Shown: positions 1 to 11,737, counted from the stretch's first letter. The stretch: 64,000 bases of DNA from Acanthosoma haemorrhoidale (GCA_930367205.1 OV884012.1:60223239-60287238), one strand, 5' to 3'. Translations and numbers: made by a program. Notes: a model not told the origin generated them from the letters alone.

Positions 1-180
1 CGAGGGAGGTCATAACCATGTGGATTTGGGAGGTCTCTGGGTTGTTTGTAAATACTGTATGAAAGAGCGAATAAATGAAAATTGTAAATATGGCATGAAT
101 GAGAACATTTATTACAATTACTTATTCTCCGATAAGGCAGATTGTAATTTTATAACAATAAAGAAGTTTGATTTAAAAAA
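1..180 (+). mobile_element. 3' tail of a Jockey-type LINE (family J), cut by the window start
   Basis: This matches the last ~180 bases of the long LINE at 30492-32827. Shared landmarks, in order, are a GCGAGGGAGG-like start, a CTGGG(C/T)TGTTTGTAAATA block, GTATGAATG, GGCAGATTGTAATTTTAT and a final ATAATAAAG-like polyadenylation signal, followed here by a run of A at about 172-182. The 5' side is cut by the window edge, so the TSD cannot be tested. An 85-residue open frame crosses it but is only untranslated tail. Confidence 0.8.
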
Positions 181-2036
181 AAAATCAGATGGATTAAACC
201 ATTTTGAAAATCATTATCGTAGATGTCACTCTACCTATCTAACGATAGACAAACAAAATACTATCACTCCTATCTGAATGAGTATCTTTTTTGTGCTTGG
301 CAGTTTGTTGTGACCTAAAGAAATAACCAGCTGATGCTAGTACCAACATTTATGAAGCACGAAAAAAATATGAAGTATACGACAAATAAATTTATTTAAA
401 GAAACATTTTAATTATGTTAATTAATTATAACTTTTAGCAAATCATGGAATTTCAAAGTGAAAATTATACAATAAAACATATAACCACCTTAATTAGGAT
501 TAGGTTTCCTTAAACTCCCCTTGGAGGGCACAGAGCTGCAAGATCAATTGAGACAAGCAAGCTAATTGGCCTTACGAAGTGTTCGTACTTTGTTTGCTGA
601 TGGACCCTAAACAATTATAATTTTTGTGTTCTAGTTCTAGGACGTAATGTTGCATAGTGACCTGATCTTTACTTTGTAGCAGTTCCTCAGTGACAAACAA
701 ACTCGACCTCACAATGAATTAATAACTATCATAATCTATATAATATTGCTATTTATTATTCGAATCACCGCAGTTAAATACTCTGGTATTTGATTCAGGT
801 GTGCACCATTAGTTGCAGTCCAGCATTGTCTTAAGGTCTGCTGTTGATAATGTTTTAAAACATTAAGTAAACCAGAACCATTACTCTCCCCTAGTATCCG
901 GAGTTGGGTTAGTCAACCATAAATTCTGTGGTCTAGACCAAGACCTCCTGGTTCGGACTAACCAAGATGCCAATTATAAACCTCTGGCATGGCTCCCTTC
1001 TGCCTAATCCAGTCCTGCTCCCCTATCCACTCCAGCTTCGATCTTCTCAATGTCAGCTACAATTGTTTGCACCACTGTTCAGACTTCAGGTGGGGGGGGG
1101 AGGTTCTAAACCAAGGCATGCCTGTTCTCTGATGTTAAGGTTATAGGTTTTACTTGCCAACTGGGTTACGGTTTGTATTTTTCTCAGACAGCCAACTAAG
1201 GGGATTATGAAGGTATGTTGTTTGTGCTAGTTGCAAACGGCGAAATATTATTCGCACCGACCGTTGGTGTTGCAAGTAATGGAAGCATTGTTCTTATTCA
1301 GGTCACACATATTGCATTGAAAGTGATGTTTTATGTGATGTTACCAAACAAATTTAGATTTAATATTTTATCACGTTTTTAAATATTTATATATTTAAAT
1401 GTGGCATGTGTAGTTTCTATCTACCTGCGTGTAGTCTTCATGATCATCAGAACTTCATGATGATACAGTGCACTCAAAAGTGTTCGCCCTGCAATACACA
1501 ATTTGTAGATTAGAAAAGGTTATTCATTCACTAAGTTCCAAATAGTTCATCTGGAAATTATCATTCTTTTATCGGCGAATGATGCACCAAGATCGTCGAG
1601 AATAAATATTTCAAAACCAATAAGAGATCGTCACAGATCAACTTCAGTTTCTCAACTGTAACTCTTAAAGCGGTTAACACACTTGTTTTTTCTCTGGAAT
1701 AATGCACAAGTTACGCAGAGCAGCTTTTACACTCTATTTAGCTGATATAATCTCATTCTTCACGTTGAAGGCTGTTTGCTTCATCGGGAAGAGTTGCTGC
1801 TTACGTCTCGCAACTCCTGAGCTCTCTTCGTACGTAAGTGGATCAGGCCACTTTTAATAGATCTTTGATCGTATACTCTGCTACGTTAGGATCCAGTTAT
1901 AGGCACTCATAAATAAATTCCGCTCTAAAATGAATATAGATTGATAAGCATAACTGTATCTTACGAATAAACCGGCGTACTATTCTCAGTAGAAGTATTT
2001 AAGGCTTTAACAACAAAATTATCAGCTAGTTAGTTG
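181..2036. other. no gene seen; AT-rich unique sequence
   Basis: I see no protein similarity, tRNA or clear repeat here. A slightly GC-richer stretch lies near 960-1110 and includes a run of nine G at 1092-1100. Frames are short and full of stops. Confidence 0.5.
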
Positions 2037-2600
2037 ATTCGTGAGTTAAATAATCTTTGTAGAGGAGAGTCTTTTAATAGAAAAGAAACAAGAGCTTTAT
2101 TATGAAGTACAAGTAATACTGGTATATTAAGAGATACGTTACTACATACTAGGTGGGATGACTGGGAACAAGTAAGGTCTGGTTTTTTTTTTTTTTTTTT
2201 GGTTTTTTTTCCTTTCAAATCCTCTTTATTAATAAGATATGTACAATGACAAAAATAAATAAATAAATTTGGAATTACAGCTGTCTCCTCGTGCTGCATT
2301 CGCAGATGCATATTAAGGAGTGCATACAATATAATACTTTCAGATTGTTGTTAATAAGTCCAATACACATACACTCACTAGGTGATGAGGCTCACTGAGC
2401 TCACTCAGCTTGTGAGGTCTGGGGCTAAAACTGAGACATATATGCATAAGAAAAGGGTAGTTCTGGGAATTGGGACGGAGGTCTTGGAGGGATGCGGTCG
2501 CTTACTTACAAAATAACAGGAACCATCAGTATACATTAGAAGGGGCTTGCTTCTACTTTTAGCATTATATGTACTATTAGCATTACATAAATGTAGATTA
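2037..2600 (-). repeat. dispersed repeat family B, copy 1, split by a nested insertion
   Basis: On the minus strand this reads like 53470-53836: a TTTAGCATTATATGTA block, TAAGTAAGCGACCGCATCCC, CTTATGCATATATGTCTCAG, TATGTAGTAAC, a CTTCATAATAAAGC polyadenylation-like signal, and a CTCCTCTACAAAGATTATTTAAC end. A third, shorter copy is at 38876-39010. The copy is interrupted by a foreign LINE tail at 2183-2411. The family has no visible coding capacity. It may be a SINE, an LTR fragment or a LINE 3' end; the sequence does not decide. Confidence 0.75.
2172..2422 (-). mobile_element. LINE 3' tail (family A1) nested in family B, with 11-bp TSD
   Basis: The insert itself is 2183-2411. On the minus strand it runs from GCTGAGTGAGCTC through the family A1 landmarks TGAGCCTCATCACCTAGTG and TATGCACTCC to an AATAAAG signal and an A-rich tail (poly-T on the plus strand at 2183-2200). 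It is flanked by GTAAGGTCTGG (2172-2182) and GTGAGGTCTGG (2412-2422), 10 of 11 bases identical. The uninterrupted family B copy at 53.7 kb confirms the boundary. Only the untranslated 3' end is present, as expected for a strongly 5'-truncated target-primed insertion. A near-identical tail lies inverted at 3062-3180. Confidence 0.85.
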
Positions 2601-3020
2601 AAAGCCTTATTGAAAATTATTTAATATCCACATTTTTCAGAGCAAAAGTTTACAGCAGTCAGAGGAAAAGTTTAATTTTTAACACAACTAAATAAACTTC
2701 TTGAACATTTGAAAACATTTTATTTAATAGTGACATATGTAAACATTGTTTTGAGTTCATGAAACGTTCATTTGAATTTTATGAGAGGAATAGAACTATT
2801 TTTTTTTTTACTTAAAGAAAGGATTCGATTAATTTGATCTTTTTGAATGTAACTCATTAATTAAAATGCGATTTTTTAATAATTTCAAGTTAGATTATTT
2901 CTAATTGAATAATCAATCTTCCTTAACTCGAAAGAAAAAGAGCTAAACAATCTTTAGGCAGTTACAGTAAAGTCAGTGTAGGTATTATAATATTTTCATG
3001 CAAACTTGTTTTGTACCTAG
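2601..3020. other. no gene seen
   Basis: AT-rich sequence with short A and T runs. I recognise nothing in it on either strand. Confidence 0.5.
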
Positions 3021-3198
3021 GGAATAATGTACAGCTTAATATGTAAGCTACATATTAAGCTCCTTAATATGCATCTGCGAATGCAGCACGAGGAGACAGC
3101 TGTAATTCCAAATTTATTTATTTACTTTTGTCATTGTATATATCTTATCAATAAAGAGGTTTTGAAACAGAAAAAAAACAAAAAAAAAATGGAATAAT
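3021..3198 (+). mobile_element. short LINE 3' tail (family A1) with 8-bp TSD and a 5' palindrome
   Basis: From about 3062 the sequence is almost identical to the nested tail at 2183-2330 but in the opposite orientation: CTTAATATGCATCTGCGAAT, GCAGCACGAGGAGACAGCTG, then AATAAAG and a run of A. GGAATAAT flanks it at 3021-3028 and 3191-3198. The 5' end is odd: AGCTTAATATGTA (3033-3045) and its exact reverse complement (3049-3061) form a palindrome with a 3-base spacer, and CTTAATATG recurs at the start of the tail. This looks like a self-primed or inverted 5' junction made during insertion. Confidence 0.8.
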
Positions 3199-4925
3199 TA
3201 CGTAAAGCTAAATGTAATAATGTAAAGTGAATAAAGAACAGCTCCTCTGACAGACATCAGTTATTATGATTTCTTGAAATCTTGTTCAGATACTGTTCCT
3301 TTCAGTGTGTGTTCATCTTGCCCTGTTGCGGGTTGTTCCTTTTATTAATGAATAACGTGTGTCTTTCCTCAATGGAATTTTATTTTACCGCAGGTGCCAT
3401 GGCTGTTCGGTTCACAATTTACCTTCACATATTCCATGCTAGTAAGTATTTTAACTAATACTGCACCATTTCAGTATTTCTCAGGAGTGCACTCGACGAA
3501 CCAAAACTTTATCTATCCAGCTTGTGACGGTTGTGGACTGGGTGTCTTATAAAATAATGAAAGCCCGTTACAAAATAATAATGACAACCTCTTGCCCGTT
3601 GATGTATCATTACTTTTAAAATAAAACTTTCCGCAGTTTGAAAGCATACCTGATAAGAAAACACAAAACTATGATTTCGTCAATTGTCTCTGTTGGTTGC
3701 TAATTTACGTAAAGCATTCAAGTTGTCAAAATGATGAATCAGTATATTATATTAGACACATTTAATAAAATAGCGATTTAATGAAATATTGATTATTGAC
3801 AGATAGCAGTAAATACGAAGTTATTTGGAACGCGATAAAATAGTTATTTTATCCCGGAGCCCCTGACATATAAACATTTAAAGGAGGGTTAATATGTTTA
3901 AGGATGATAAATTACGCAGGAGCGGGAAATTGTATTTACTCGCTGGCGGAGCGACTGTCAGGCGGTATTTTCAAATGGCTCCAATGCTTTACTCCCCATA
4001 TTCTAGGTCACTTTTCATTGATCTTCCTGTACATTAATTTATAATTGTATGGCTGGTTTGTGTTAAGTTTATTTCCAGAGTAATATTTAAATTTTATATA
4101 AAATAATATAAAAAAAAAAATAATTAGTACACTTGATGATCACTAAACACATTTAATACATCCAAAAATAATTTGATTTATTATTTCACTTTTGAGTTAC
4201 TGAACTTTGGATAAAATTAGAATTTTTGTTCATGAATTAGTACGAGATTGCATTTTTGTATTTTTTTATAGTTTTAATTGGTTATTTATTAAAAGTTATA
4301 AAATTAAAAAACGTTAAAAAAGAATGTACACAATTTAAACCCTAGAAGCCACTCTATAGTAGCTCATTTGATCAGTTTGAAGACATAAAACCCAACAGAG
4401 TCAGAAGATGCCATAGGCAAGCCCTAGCTAATGATTTGGTACTTCTAGAGCTCATGGTGCAACAACACCGTTATTAATAAATTTATTATTACAGATAATA
4501 TTTATTTCCTTTTGTTTCCTTCATTGATAATATTTAGCATTATTATTTTATCAATTTGTTATTTCATCTGTATTTTGTTTTCTTACTGTTATTTTTTCTC
4601 CTTCTCTGTCTTTTTTGTTTTTTATTGATGATAAATGTTAGTTTGTTTATGTATTTTTTATGCATTTATTATTATTTTTCTTTTTTGTAAATGTATTTTT
4701 TTATTAAACTCGTATAACGTCTTAGTAAAATGAAGCACTATTAATACATGTACATAATTTTAATTATGGGACATGTAGAAACTAATTAATTAATTATAGG
4801 ACTTACCACGCGTAAAAAACGAATTTGGAAATAAATGTGAAAAATAGATTCCTGAACGTACATATGACATCGAATGTAAAATAAATCGATCTTTAGCTAG
4901 AACAATTTATATTTACAATACCTTA
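3199..4925. other. mostly unassigned AT/T-rich sequence
   Basis: Apart from the possible exon at 3394-3441, no gene is visible. The part from 4480 to 4740 is strongly T-rich and resembles a LINE 3' untranslated region in composition, but I could not match it to a family with confidence. Confidence 0.45.
3394..3441 (+). other. candidate 48-bp internal exon
   Basis: A pyrimidine-rich acceptor (TTTTATTTTACCGCAG, ending at 3393) and a strong donor (A|GTAAGTAT, starting at 3442) frame exactly 48 bases. In frame 1 it would encode 16 residues without a stop, beginning VPWLFGSQF and ending YSML, an aromatic-rich, plausible peptide. It is also possible to read an ATG at 3399. No neighbouring exon or homologous protein is recognised, and a 48-base interval with splice-like ends can arise by chance in a window of this size. 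It is listed because it lies on the same strand as the splice-like signals at 28191 and 57247. Confidence 0.25.
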
Positions 4926-5330
4926 CAGTTTAAATCCTCAGACTTCTCCCGAACACAAGATTTCTCCTTACAAGCTCCTTTCTTGCTCACTCTTCCACTC
5001 CCTGGAATTCTCTCCCTCCTAATATCCAACATGCATCATCCTGATGTATTTTTTTAAGTCGCCCTATTCCAACACCTTACCACCAAGACAGATGCTTGCT
5101 AACCTAGGACCTTGGTACTCTGTTTTACGATGATTATTATCTTATTTATATCCGTTTTAACTACATACGATTACTGTCATTTAAATGTTAGATTAATAAA
5201 CTCATAGCTGCTAGCTTTTAAAATGTAACCACTAATATTTATACATTTTATCTTAGTTTTATTATTTTTCACTTTTATTTTATTGTGTATCATACATTTT
5301 TTATTTACGAATAGTTTGAAATTCTTGAAT
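4926..5330 (+). mobile_element. decayed LINE 3' end (family D), C-terminus plus 3' UTR
   Basis: At 4940-5100 one frame reads a typical LINE reverse transcriptase C-terminus: a WNSLPP..IQHASSLDVFK block followed by FQHLTTKTDAC, with frame damage upstream. WNSLP..IR....L..FK is shared by CR1-like and several other LINE clades. The following GATGCTTGCTAACCTAGG, ATAGCTGCTAGCTTTTAAAA and CTAATATTTATACATTT are matched at 29280-29480, so this is a multi-copy family tail. No 5' part, tail or TSD is clear. The clade cannot be fixed without the catalytic RT motifs. Confidence 0.6.
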
Positions 5331-5335
5331 GATCT

Positions 5336-5822
5336 AGTTTAGTTTTTAAGTTTTTGTGATTATTTTATTTTTTCTCCACTTGTTTTTTTTTTGGTGTGCA
5401 AAGTTATTATTCACAAAGACATTGTCCCAGAATTAAGATTTTATTCTGTTAAATTCTTTGATCTTGATGAAAATGTTTACAATCGTTGAATAAGTCTTCA
5501 ACAAACTAACGTACGGATAAACGGCCAAGCATGGAAGATCGCATTTAACTCGAAATATATAACGAAAGATGGCGTTTCGCTCGTGGGAAACCTGAAACTG
5601 CTTATGGGCCTGTAATATTTGTTTTTTCTTGCGCGTGATGTGTTGGTGGTGTGAGTACAAAATCTCGAAGGTGCCGGGAGAGGTGGGCTGAATCCCAAGT
5701 CACTGGGATATCCCCGCCACATCTGGAAGAAAGCTGATACCCGATTCGTTCTGAGTGCAGCCACGCTAGGGGTATGATTTACCATCTCCGACCGTTCACG
5801 TTGCCGCCATCTTCCTAAAAAG

Positions 5823-5830
<8 letters not shown>
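5336..5830. other. moderately GC-rich stretch, no assigned gene
   Basis: From 5500 to 5815 the base composition rises above the surroundings and two minus-strand frames (75 and 95 codons) overlap, neither with a recognisable domain. Two YY1/Pho-like motifs face each other: AAAGATGGCG at 5565-5574 and GCCGCCATCTT at 5803-5813. This could be regulatory DNA or the body of an unrecognised retroelement whose poly-A lies in the adjacent T run. Confidence 0.35.

Positions 5831-5886
<56 letters not shown>
5831..5886 (-). repeat. uninterrupted poly-T run of 56 bases
   Basis: All 56 bases are T. On the minus strand this would be the A tail of a retroelement or processed transcript lying at 5887 and beyond, but no matching TSD or family was found. 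A pure run this long is unusual for old sequence, so a young tail, replication slippage or an assembly artefact are all possible. It creates a meaningless lysine-rich frame on the minus strand. Confidence 0.8.
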
Positions 5887-5887
<1 letters not shown>

Positions 5888-8800
5888 TCTTTGGCTCCGT
5901 TGCGAACATAAATCCTGTTTAAACTGACCGAGACTATGGCACTTATTGAGAGCAATAGCTTTCGGATTTCCTGTTTGAAGGAAATATTTTGGAAACCACT
6001 GAGATATTTCAACTATTGCTTCATCTCCACAATGCCAAAATTATAATCTAATTTTAAGGTGAAAATAGTAATAATCATCTAAATATAAAACAACATGCAA
6101 CATGGAAGATTTCCTCTTCAGCTCTGAAGTTCCAGTGTGTTTGTAAACTGCATTACATAATTTAATTTAATCTGATGGAAATAATATGAACAGATTCTGA
6201 ACAAAACGAAAACTTTTTTTTTTTTTGAGATTACCACTGAAACTAATATTTTCTGGGTAGAATATTTAATTGAAAGACTGTATTTAATTGAAAAAAAAGT
6301 ACAAGGAAAGTATTGGAAAAATTGCGTAATTTCTCTAATTTTTAATTAATTATATAATTTTCTCTGCACATGTTTCGTTTTAAATATAACCATTAAAAAA
6401 GTTTATAATATGTAACGTATTTTCCTTCTGTGATTAACTGTTTGAACATCAAATTGAAAAGTAAAAGAGAATAATAAAAATAAAATATTACTTTAGTTAC
6501 GGTTGGTTTAAGTAATTACATTTATTAATATATTTTCCAAAATCGTTGAATACTATAAGAAATTACTTGGATTATTAAAATAAATAATGACTACTTTGTA
6601 CTAATTAATGTATTTTCATAATGTGTAAAAGTTTATTATTATTGATAAATTATTCTATTATTATTATTATGAGCGAAAATTGCTGAAAATGAAAATAAAT
6701 AACAAAATATAGGTGACGTCGTTCGTGCCACTTAGTCGTCTTCTAGATTCGCATAAACCTTCGGATTTGCGTTTTAAGAGAACCTTGGCTTGACGGTTTC
6801 TGGTCCTGTATCATTCATTCTTTCAATTATTGAGCAGGTAATAAGTTTCAGAATGAGGTCAGGAGGTGGAAAATTACTTCGGTAATGAAAGTTGACAGTT
6901 GACGATAAACTTCTTCATTGGTTCTGTATGCAGGTTTTGGTAAATTTTCGACCAATACAACTCCCAGTCAGCTCGACCGTAGTCTTAGAACTTATTGACT
7001 CAGACAACCGCTAGCTGACGTTGGCCAGATTCTCAGTCAAGAACGCCCCGCCCAGCGGTTGACCTGTCAACCATCGTCCTCCCTAACATCAATGCGTGAC
7101 TATATTTGGGACGACCTTTTTGGTTTCTTCATTTCAACAGAGTCTTTTGTTTGTCTATGTTTATTCAAAATTTCAGGTTATGATAATAACATCATAAATT
7201 TAAGAGTTAATTGCGTGGTAAATTAATTTGTTTTACCATAGACCATAATTTGTATTAGACCATAGAGAATTATTTTTATTTTTTTATTGTGATTATTTTG
7301 TGCAGAAATTTGTTATTTATTAATTTTTTTTTTATTTTTCCAATACAGTCCACTTATTTATGCCATTAGAACTAACCTGCATTCGAGGTATCTTTTGGAG
7401 GAATTAAATTATTCAAGGATTCTTTGGCGTAAACAATATTAAAATAATAAAATATTTATTAATTATTAGCCCAAGTGAAATTTTACTCAATCTTCAAAGC
7501 ATTTCGTTGTGGTATAGATGGCACTACTATTAATCTTTACCGACGATCTAAAAGGATGCATTAAAAGATCTTATATTTTCATATGATGCCGCAGCACAGG
7601 CTAACAACTAAACCTCAGTAATTTGATGATGCCAGCCTTTTGTGCCCACCTTGGTACAATTCTTACATTCTTCGTGACAATACCATTGCATAATACTTTT
7701 TTAAAATCGTTATCAATTTAATAAGGCAAGGCATTGATTAGTGTAATTTCACATGTATTTAGTGTTTACCGAATTCGTTCACCACTAAAGTTTTATGTCT
7801 TGGATATATCTACAGTTAGACATCTTAAAATGAACTAAGGATAAACAAACAACAGAATTAAAACAAACGAAAAAAATAATAATATGGGCCTAAAATGGTC
7901 GATTGGAGATGGTTGAGAAGTAAACCAATATGAATTGATATTCCTTTCAAACCCAATATTTCTTTTTTTCATAAATCATCGGTTTTAGATTTAAAATTAT
8001 TTCATATTTTTATAATTATTTGGACTGTTTAACAACAGCGACAAATTCAGGTACTCAAAATGTGCCTAATTATTAGAAACTGAACACTTGTTCCACTGAC
8101 TGAATCATGGACGATAATGACCTGTGGTCGACTTGACGTGATAAATAAACGAGCCCAGCATAATTTTTATGACTTCATATATTTTAAATCCCTTAACAAA
8201 ACAAGAAGCCTTTTTCAACTTACCAGCATAAATATATATCTACCACAGGATGCTTCTGCTACCGAAGATTAGTGTTAAATTCCCCTTGAGTAGAATCGAA
8301 TAGGAGTAAATCCTGTTGAATAGTTTGGGAACTAGCAGAAAAGGACACGACTGTTGTGACATTCACCGGTTGTGACCGGTCTCGGATTTCTCTAACCCTT
8401 GAGCAGGTGTCGGTTTTTTTCCAACATTTACCTACCTTTTCGGTTTTAACTTTCAGCTCAGGTATAAGAGAGTAGCTTTTTGTGTTTACGATGATGGTTT
8501 CTTATTTTTTTTAAGAAAAGGTTTATTCTTGTCGTTTTTTTTGTCGGAGCGAGATTAATTGCTGATAACTGACCTCAATAAATTTTGCCAGATCATTCCA
8601 GAAAAAAACAACGAAACCGAATTGGCTAGAAAAGCTACTGTATATAATTAGAGAAAAAAAACGAGATAAAAAAAAATTTTACTATTTCTTAGAGTCGATA
8701 TTTCTTTTTATTATTCTGGTATTAATATTTTTTGTTGACATTTTTTACTTATCCTTTTATGGGACGAACGTGCATGCATCTTATTTAAATATACTAACAG

Positions 8801-9464
8801 TATGAACAATGCTTACGTATTTTTTAAACTTTTATTTATGTCGATTTAATAATAATATTTGGTAAGGTTCAACTCTTTTATGCTAAGTTTTAAATTATAT
8901 GTATTTTAATTACCATAGTATGTATTTATATATGCATATAAGCTCATGATTTTGAGGAGAATAAAATAAAACTGGAAAATAAATAAATAAAAAATTGTAA
9001 CGTTGTAACACTGGATATGACATGGAAGAGATAGGAGAGGTTAAAGGAAGGAAAAATTAAAGTAAACTCCTTTAATCTATTGGTCTTTCAAGTGTGGTGG
9101 CTCCGTTTGTTCCACCACCACTTCAGGTACCCTCTTCAGCTGCAAAGATTCTTCACGAATATTGTACGTTCGTGTAGCTGTTAACGTTTACAACATGAAG
9201 CGTTTTCTGTCTTTGCAAATCAATTCCGTAAAATGAAAGTTTAACTTGTAAAAAGTGTAAAAAAAAAAATGTGATGTCCTAATGAAATACGCAGTGGAAG
9301 CTTCTATTTTATTATTATTATTAGAAGTCAAATCAAACAGAAATCAAATCATACCTTATAAGGTATAATCATATCATCATAAGGTATAATGTAATCATGT
9401 AACACATAATCATATAGTGAGGAGTATAAAGCAGCCCTGGTTAAAAGATAAAAAAGATACTATT
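5887..9464. other. long stretch without a recognised gene
   Basis: AT-rich throughout. A GC-richer patch at 6955-7100 contains CGCCCCGCCCAGCGG but no frame of note. At about 8366-8384 two ACCGGT motifs sit close together (CACCGGTTGTGACCGGTC), resembling paired Grainyhead/CP2-type sites. Nothing else stands out. Confidence 0.45.
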
Positions 9465-9614
9465 TTTTTTAGATGAGTTAGATACCCCACATAGCCAATT
9501 GAAGATAACTGAAGATGAAAACTTTAAGAGATGTCGAAAGCGCTTTTTCAACAAAAAAGAAATTATCAGTTTTGTAAAGACAATAAAGCTGTTTTATAAT
9601 TATATCATTCCATA

Positions 9615-10184
9615 TTTTTTTTTTTTTTTTTTTTTTTCTAAACCCCATGAAGTTATAAAATGAAAATATTAAAAGAAACTTTGCAATTTTCTCCTCATCC
9701 TGCTTTGCGCAGATGCATTTGAAGGAGTTCGTGTTACTCAACAATACAGATTGTGGTTAATAGGAAAATAATATGAATACAAATCTAGGTGATGGGGCTC
9801 ACCTTCAGTTTAAAAATGGGAGAAAAAACTATACCTAGAACCTAAAACTAAAGCGTTCCAGCCACGACAGCGTCCTGCCATCGATGGGGGAACGGAGCGG
9901 GGGTTATAGTGTTAAACACCGGGTTTGTCAAATGTTGTAATGAGTCGAAAAATTGGATATGTCTACGCTGGATGAATTCATCCACCGTAGGCAGCTCAAA
10001 TATCTCATGCAGCTCACTGTTTCTTCGCTGCTCGAATGAAGTACCTCTGACCACTTTCATCAGTATACCGTTTTGGAATTGTTGGAGTTTCTTAGCTGTC
10101 GTATACGTCAGATAACGAAATAGCGGTGCACCATACAGCAGAGTAGGCCTGAATGCTCTTGTAAATTAGTAGCTTGAGACGTAG
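9615..10184 (-). mobile_element. 5'-truncated LINE (family A1) with poly-A tail and 7-bp TSD
   Basis: On the minus strand it starts inside the RT C-terminal region and ends in a poly-A tail (poly-T at 9615-9637). TTCCATA at 9608-9614 and 10185-10191 flanks it, and the surrounding family C repeat is continuous once it is removed, which confirms both ends. The 3' UTR carries GGCTGGAACGCTTTAG, TGAGCCCCATCACCTAG and GCATCTGCGCAAAGCAGG, shared with tails at 2183, 3062 and 61054. It belongs to the Jockey/CR1 side of the non-LTR elements by its C-terminal sequence. Confidence 0.85.
9845..10150 (-). pseudogene. C-terminal fragment of the A1 LINE ORF2 protein
   Basis: The last ~95 codons of an ORF2 protein, downstream of the polymerase core. 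An upstream LLIYK block typical of the RT thumb/C-terminal region lies in another frame, so there is one frameshift near 10145. The readable part contains LLYGAPLFRYLT, KLQQFQNGILMKVVRG, RRNSELHEIFELPTVDEFI, RRHIQFFDSL and ends HRWQDAVVAGTL before a stop. The pattern of a short apolar block, then Q..Q...L..VV.., then LPTV..FI is characteristic of Jockey-group RT C-termini. No catalytic RT or endonuclease residue is included, so the copy is a dead, truncated gene. The same C-terminus, further decayed, is seen at 11385-11494. Confidence 0.8.
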
Positions 10185-10230
10185 TTCCATAATTCCACAA
10201 TTCGCCAGTAATCTTTTTATTCAAACACAG

Positions 10231-11349
10231 TACAAATTACCTTAACGAGAATGAGGTTCGGGTACAGGGCGCAAAAAACTGCGCGTTAATTATGGACTCC
10301 CAATATGGACGGTCAATCCCAAATCAGCTATAAGGGTGCTTACTCGTGGCATCAGAAGGCTCCAAACTACATGTGTTGTCTTCGGTAGCAAAGTAAACAC
10401 GACCTCGCAGTAACTTTTTTTATACTATATCCAAAAAAACAATAATATCATCGAATTATATATAATATGGTATGCACGCCAAGGTACCACTGCTTAGGGA
10501 GAAAGTTTATTAACCGTGGGCTTAACTGGCCGTAAAACTGCTTAGTCCGAAGGGAAAGACTTAGTTGGTCTACTAAAGTATAGAAACTATTTAAAGTTCT
10601 GATTGTTTCTCTACGTTTGAGGATACATTAAAGGTGAGTGACCTCTAAGAGACTCCAAAAAATAAATTTATTGGAACACAACAATCATGTATTTACGTCA
10701 TTAAAACTGATTTAATTTTGTGAATATTACAGACTCTCATTGAAAAGATATGCCCCCTAGTGTGTACACAAAGTGTCCATAAATTGGTAAAACGGTTTTA
10801 ACGAACTCAAATATTCAGAGGCAGGGTTTTAACCCGATCCATACCCCATTCAGGCGAATTCAATAACCAAAAAAAAAAAAAGTTTGTTTGAAATATGGTG
10901 ATCTTTTTACCACGGAAATGTCAGAATCAAGAAACCGATTTGTTTAGTGTTACATTGATTTAAAGCAGTTTCCTATCACAAAAAAACAAACAATTCATAG
11001 AGTTATCTCTTTCCTTACTCAATACATCGCATAAATTATAATCAATTGGAAAATATCGGGCATATTTTTTTTTATTCTGTTTAAAAATACAACAATCAAA
11101 TGATAGGCTTATTTAATACGCATGACGAAGACAAAATACGAATTTCAAAGAATTAACTATTTAAGCTAAAGGTATTTTTTTCCATTAGCGAAAACGCCCT
11201 AACATTTGCCATATATTTTTTGACCTAGTATCACCCAAAACGTTTCAGTGGACTCGAAGACCCTGTGATTATGGCCTTTGTATTTTCCTCTTTCACTTAA
11301 TAACCATTTTAGAAGCTCTCAACACTATAGTTTGTGTACCATTTGAATA
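10231..11349. other. no gene seen
   Basis: AT-rich with several short A and T runs. No protein match, repeat copy or RNA gene is recognised. Confidence 0.45.
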
Positions 11350-11737
11350 TTTTAGTTACATTGATTTATTTGCTGAAAATTCCGCCGGAGACACAAGTTT
11401 TTTGACTTGTACACAGCACCTCACAAACCCAGTGTTTAACACTACAACCCCACCACCCTTCCTGCATCGATGGCAACAGACTGTCGGAGAAAATTAGCTT
11501 AAGAATTAGTTTAAGTTTTTATTGTTAGATATAAGTTAATTTAGAAGTTTATGATAAATGAAGTAAGCCCCTCACTTTTAATGAATTCAGCCCATTAATG
11601 TATAATGTACATCATTTTACTTTTGTACAATGCATATCACTATTTTGTATAATAGAATTTGTATAAAATGTAGCCAAGCTACAGAAAATACAATGAAGCA
11701 ATTGTAAATGTAATAGATTTGTTTGTAGAATAAAATT
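11350..11737 (+). mobile_element. LINE 3' end related to family A1 (subfamily A1b)
   Basis: RRRHKFFDL and, one frame away, HLTNPVFNTTTPPPFLHRW at 11380-11480 match the C-terminus of the A1 protein fragment at 9848-10060, with a frameshift between them and a stop at 11492-11494. The 3' UTR contains TATAATGTACATCATTTTAC, TTTTGTACAATGC and GTATAAAATGTAGCCA, which recur in the minus-strand tail at 13257-13490. It ends in GAATAAAATTTTC without a clear A tail or TSD, so it is older than the copies at 9615 and 61054. Confidence 0.75.

Larger units (their letters stand above)
9465..10230 (+). repeat. repeat family C, split by a LINE insertion
   Basis: 9465-9614 matches 29095-29240: GATGAGTTAGATA, CCACATAGCCAATTGAAGAT, AACTGAAGATGA, GTCGAAAGCGC, AAAGACAATAAAGCTG, TTTTATAATTATA. 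After a 570-bp LINE the same family resumes at 10185 with TTCCATAATTCCACAA and GCCAGTAAT, matching CCATTCCACAATCCGGCAGTAAT at 29222-29244. The hammerhead-like hairpin seen in the other copies is degraded here: the CTGAAGA and GAAA core strings remain but the stem between them no longer pairs. Confidence 0.7.

Noticed and set aside
20..277. 85-codon plus-strand frame at the window start
   Set aside because: Lies entirely in the 3' untranslated tail of a Jockey LINE.
5815..6012. Lysine-rich minus-strand frame
   Set aside because: Created by translating the 56-base T run.
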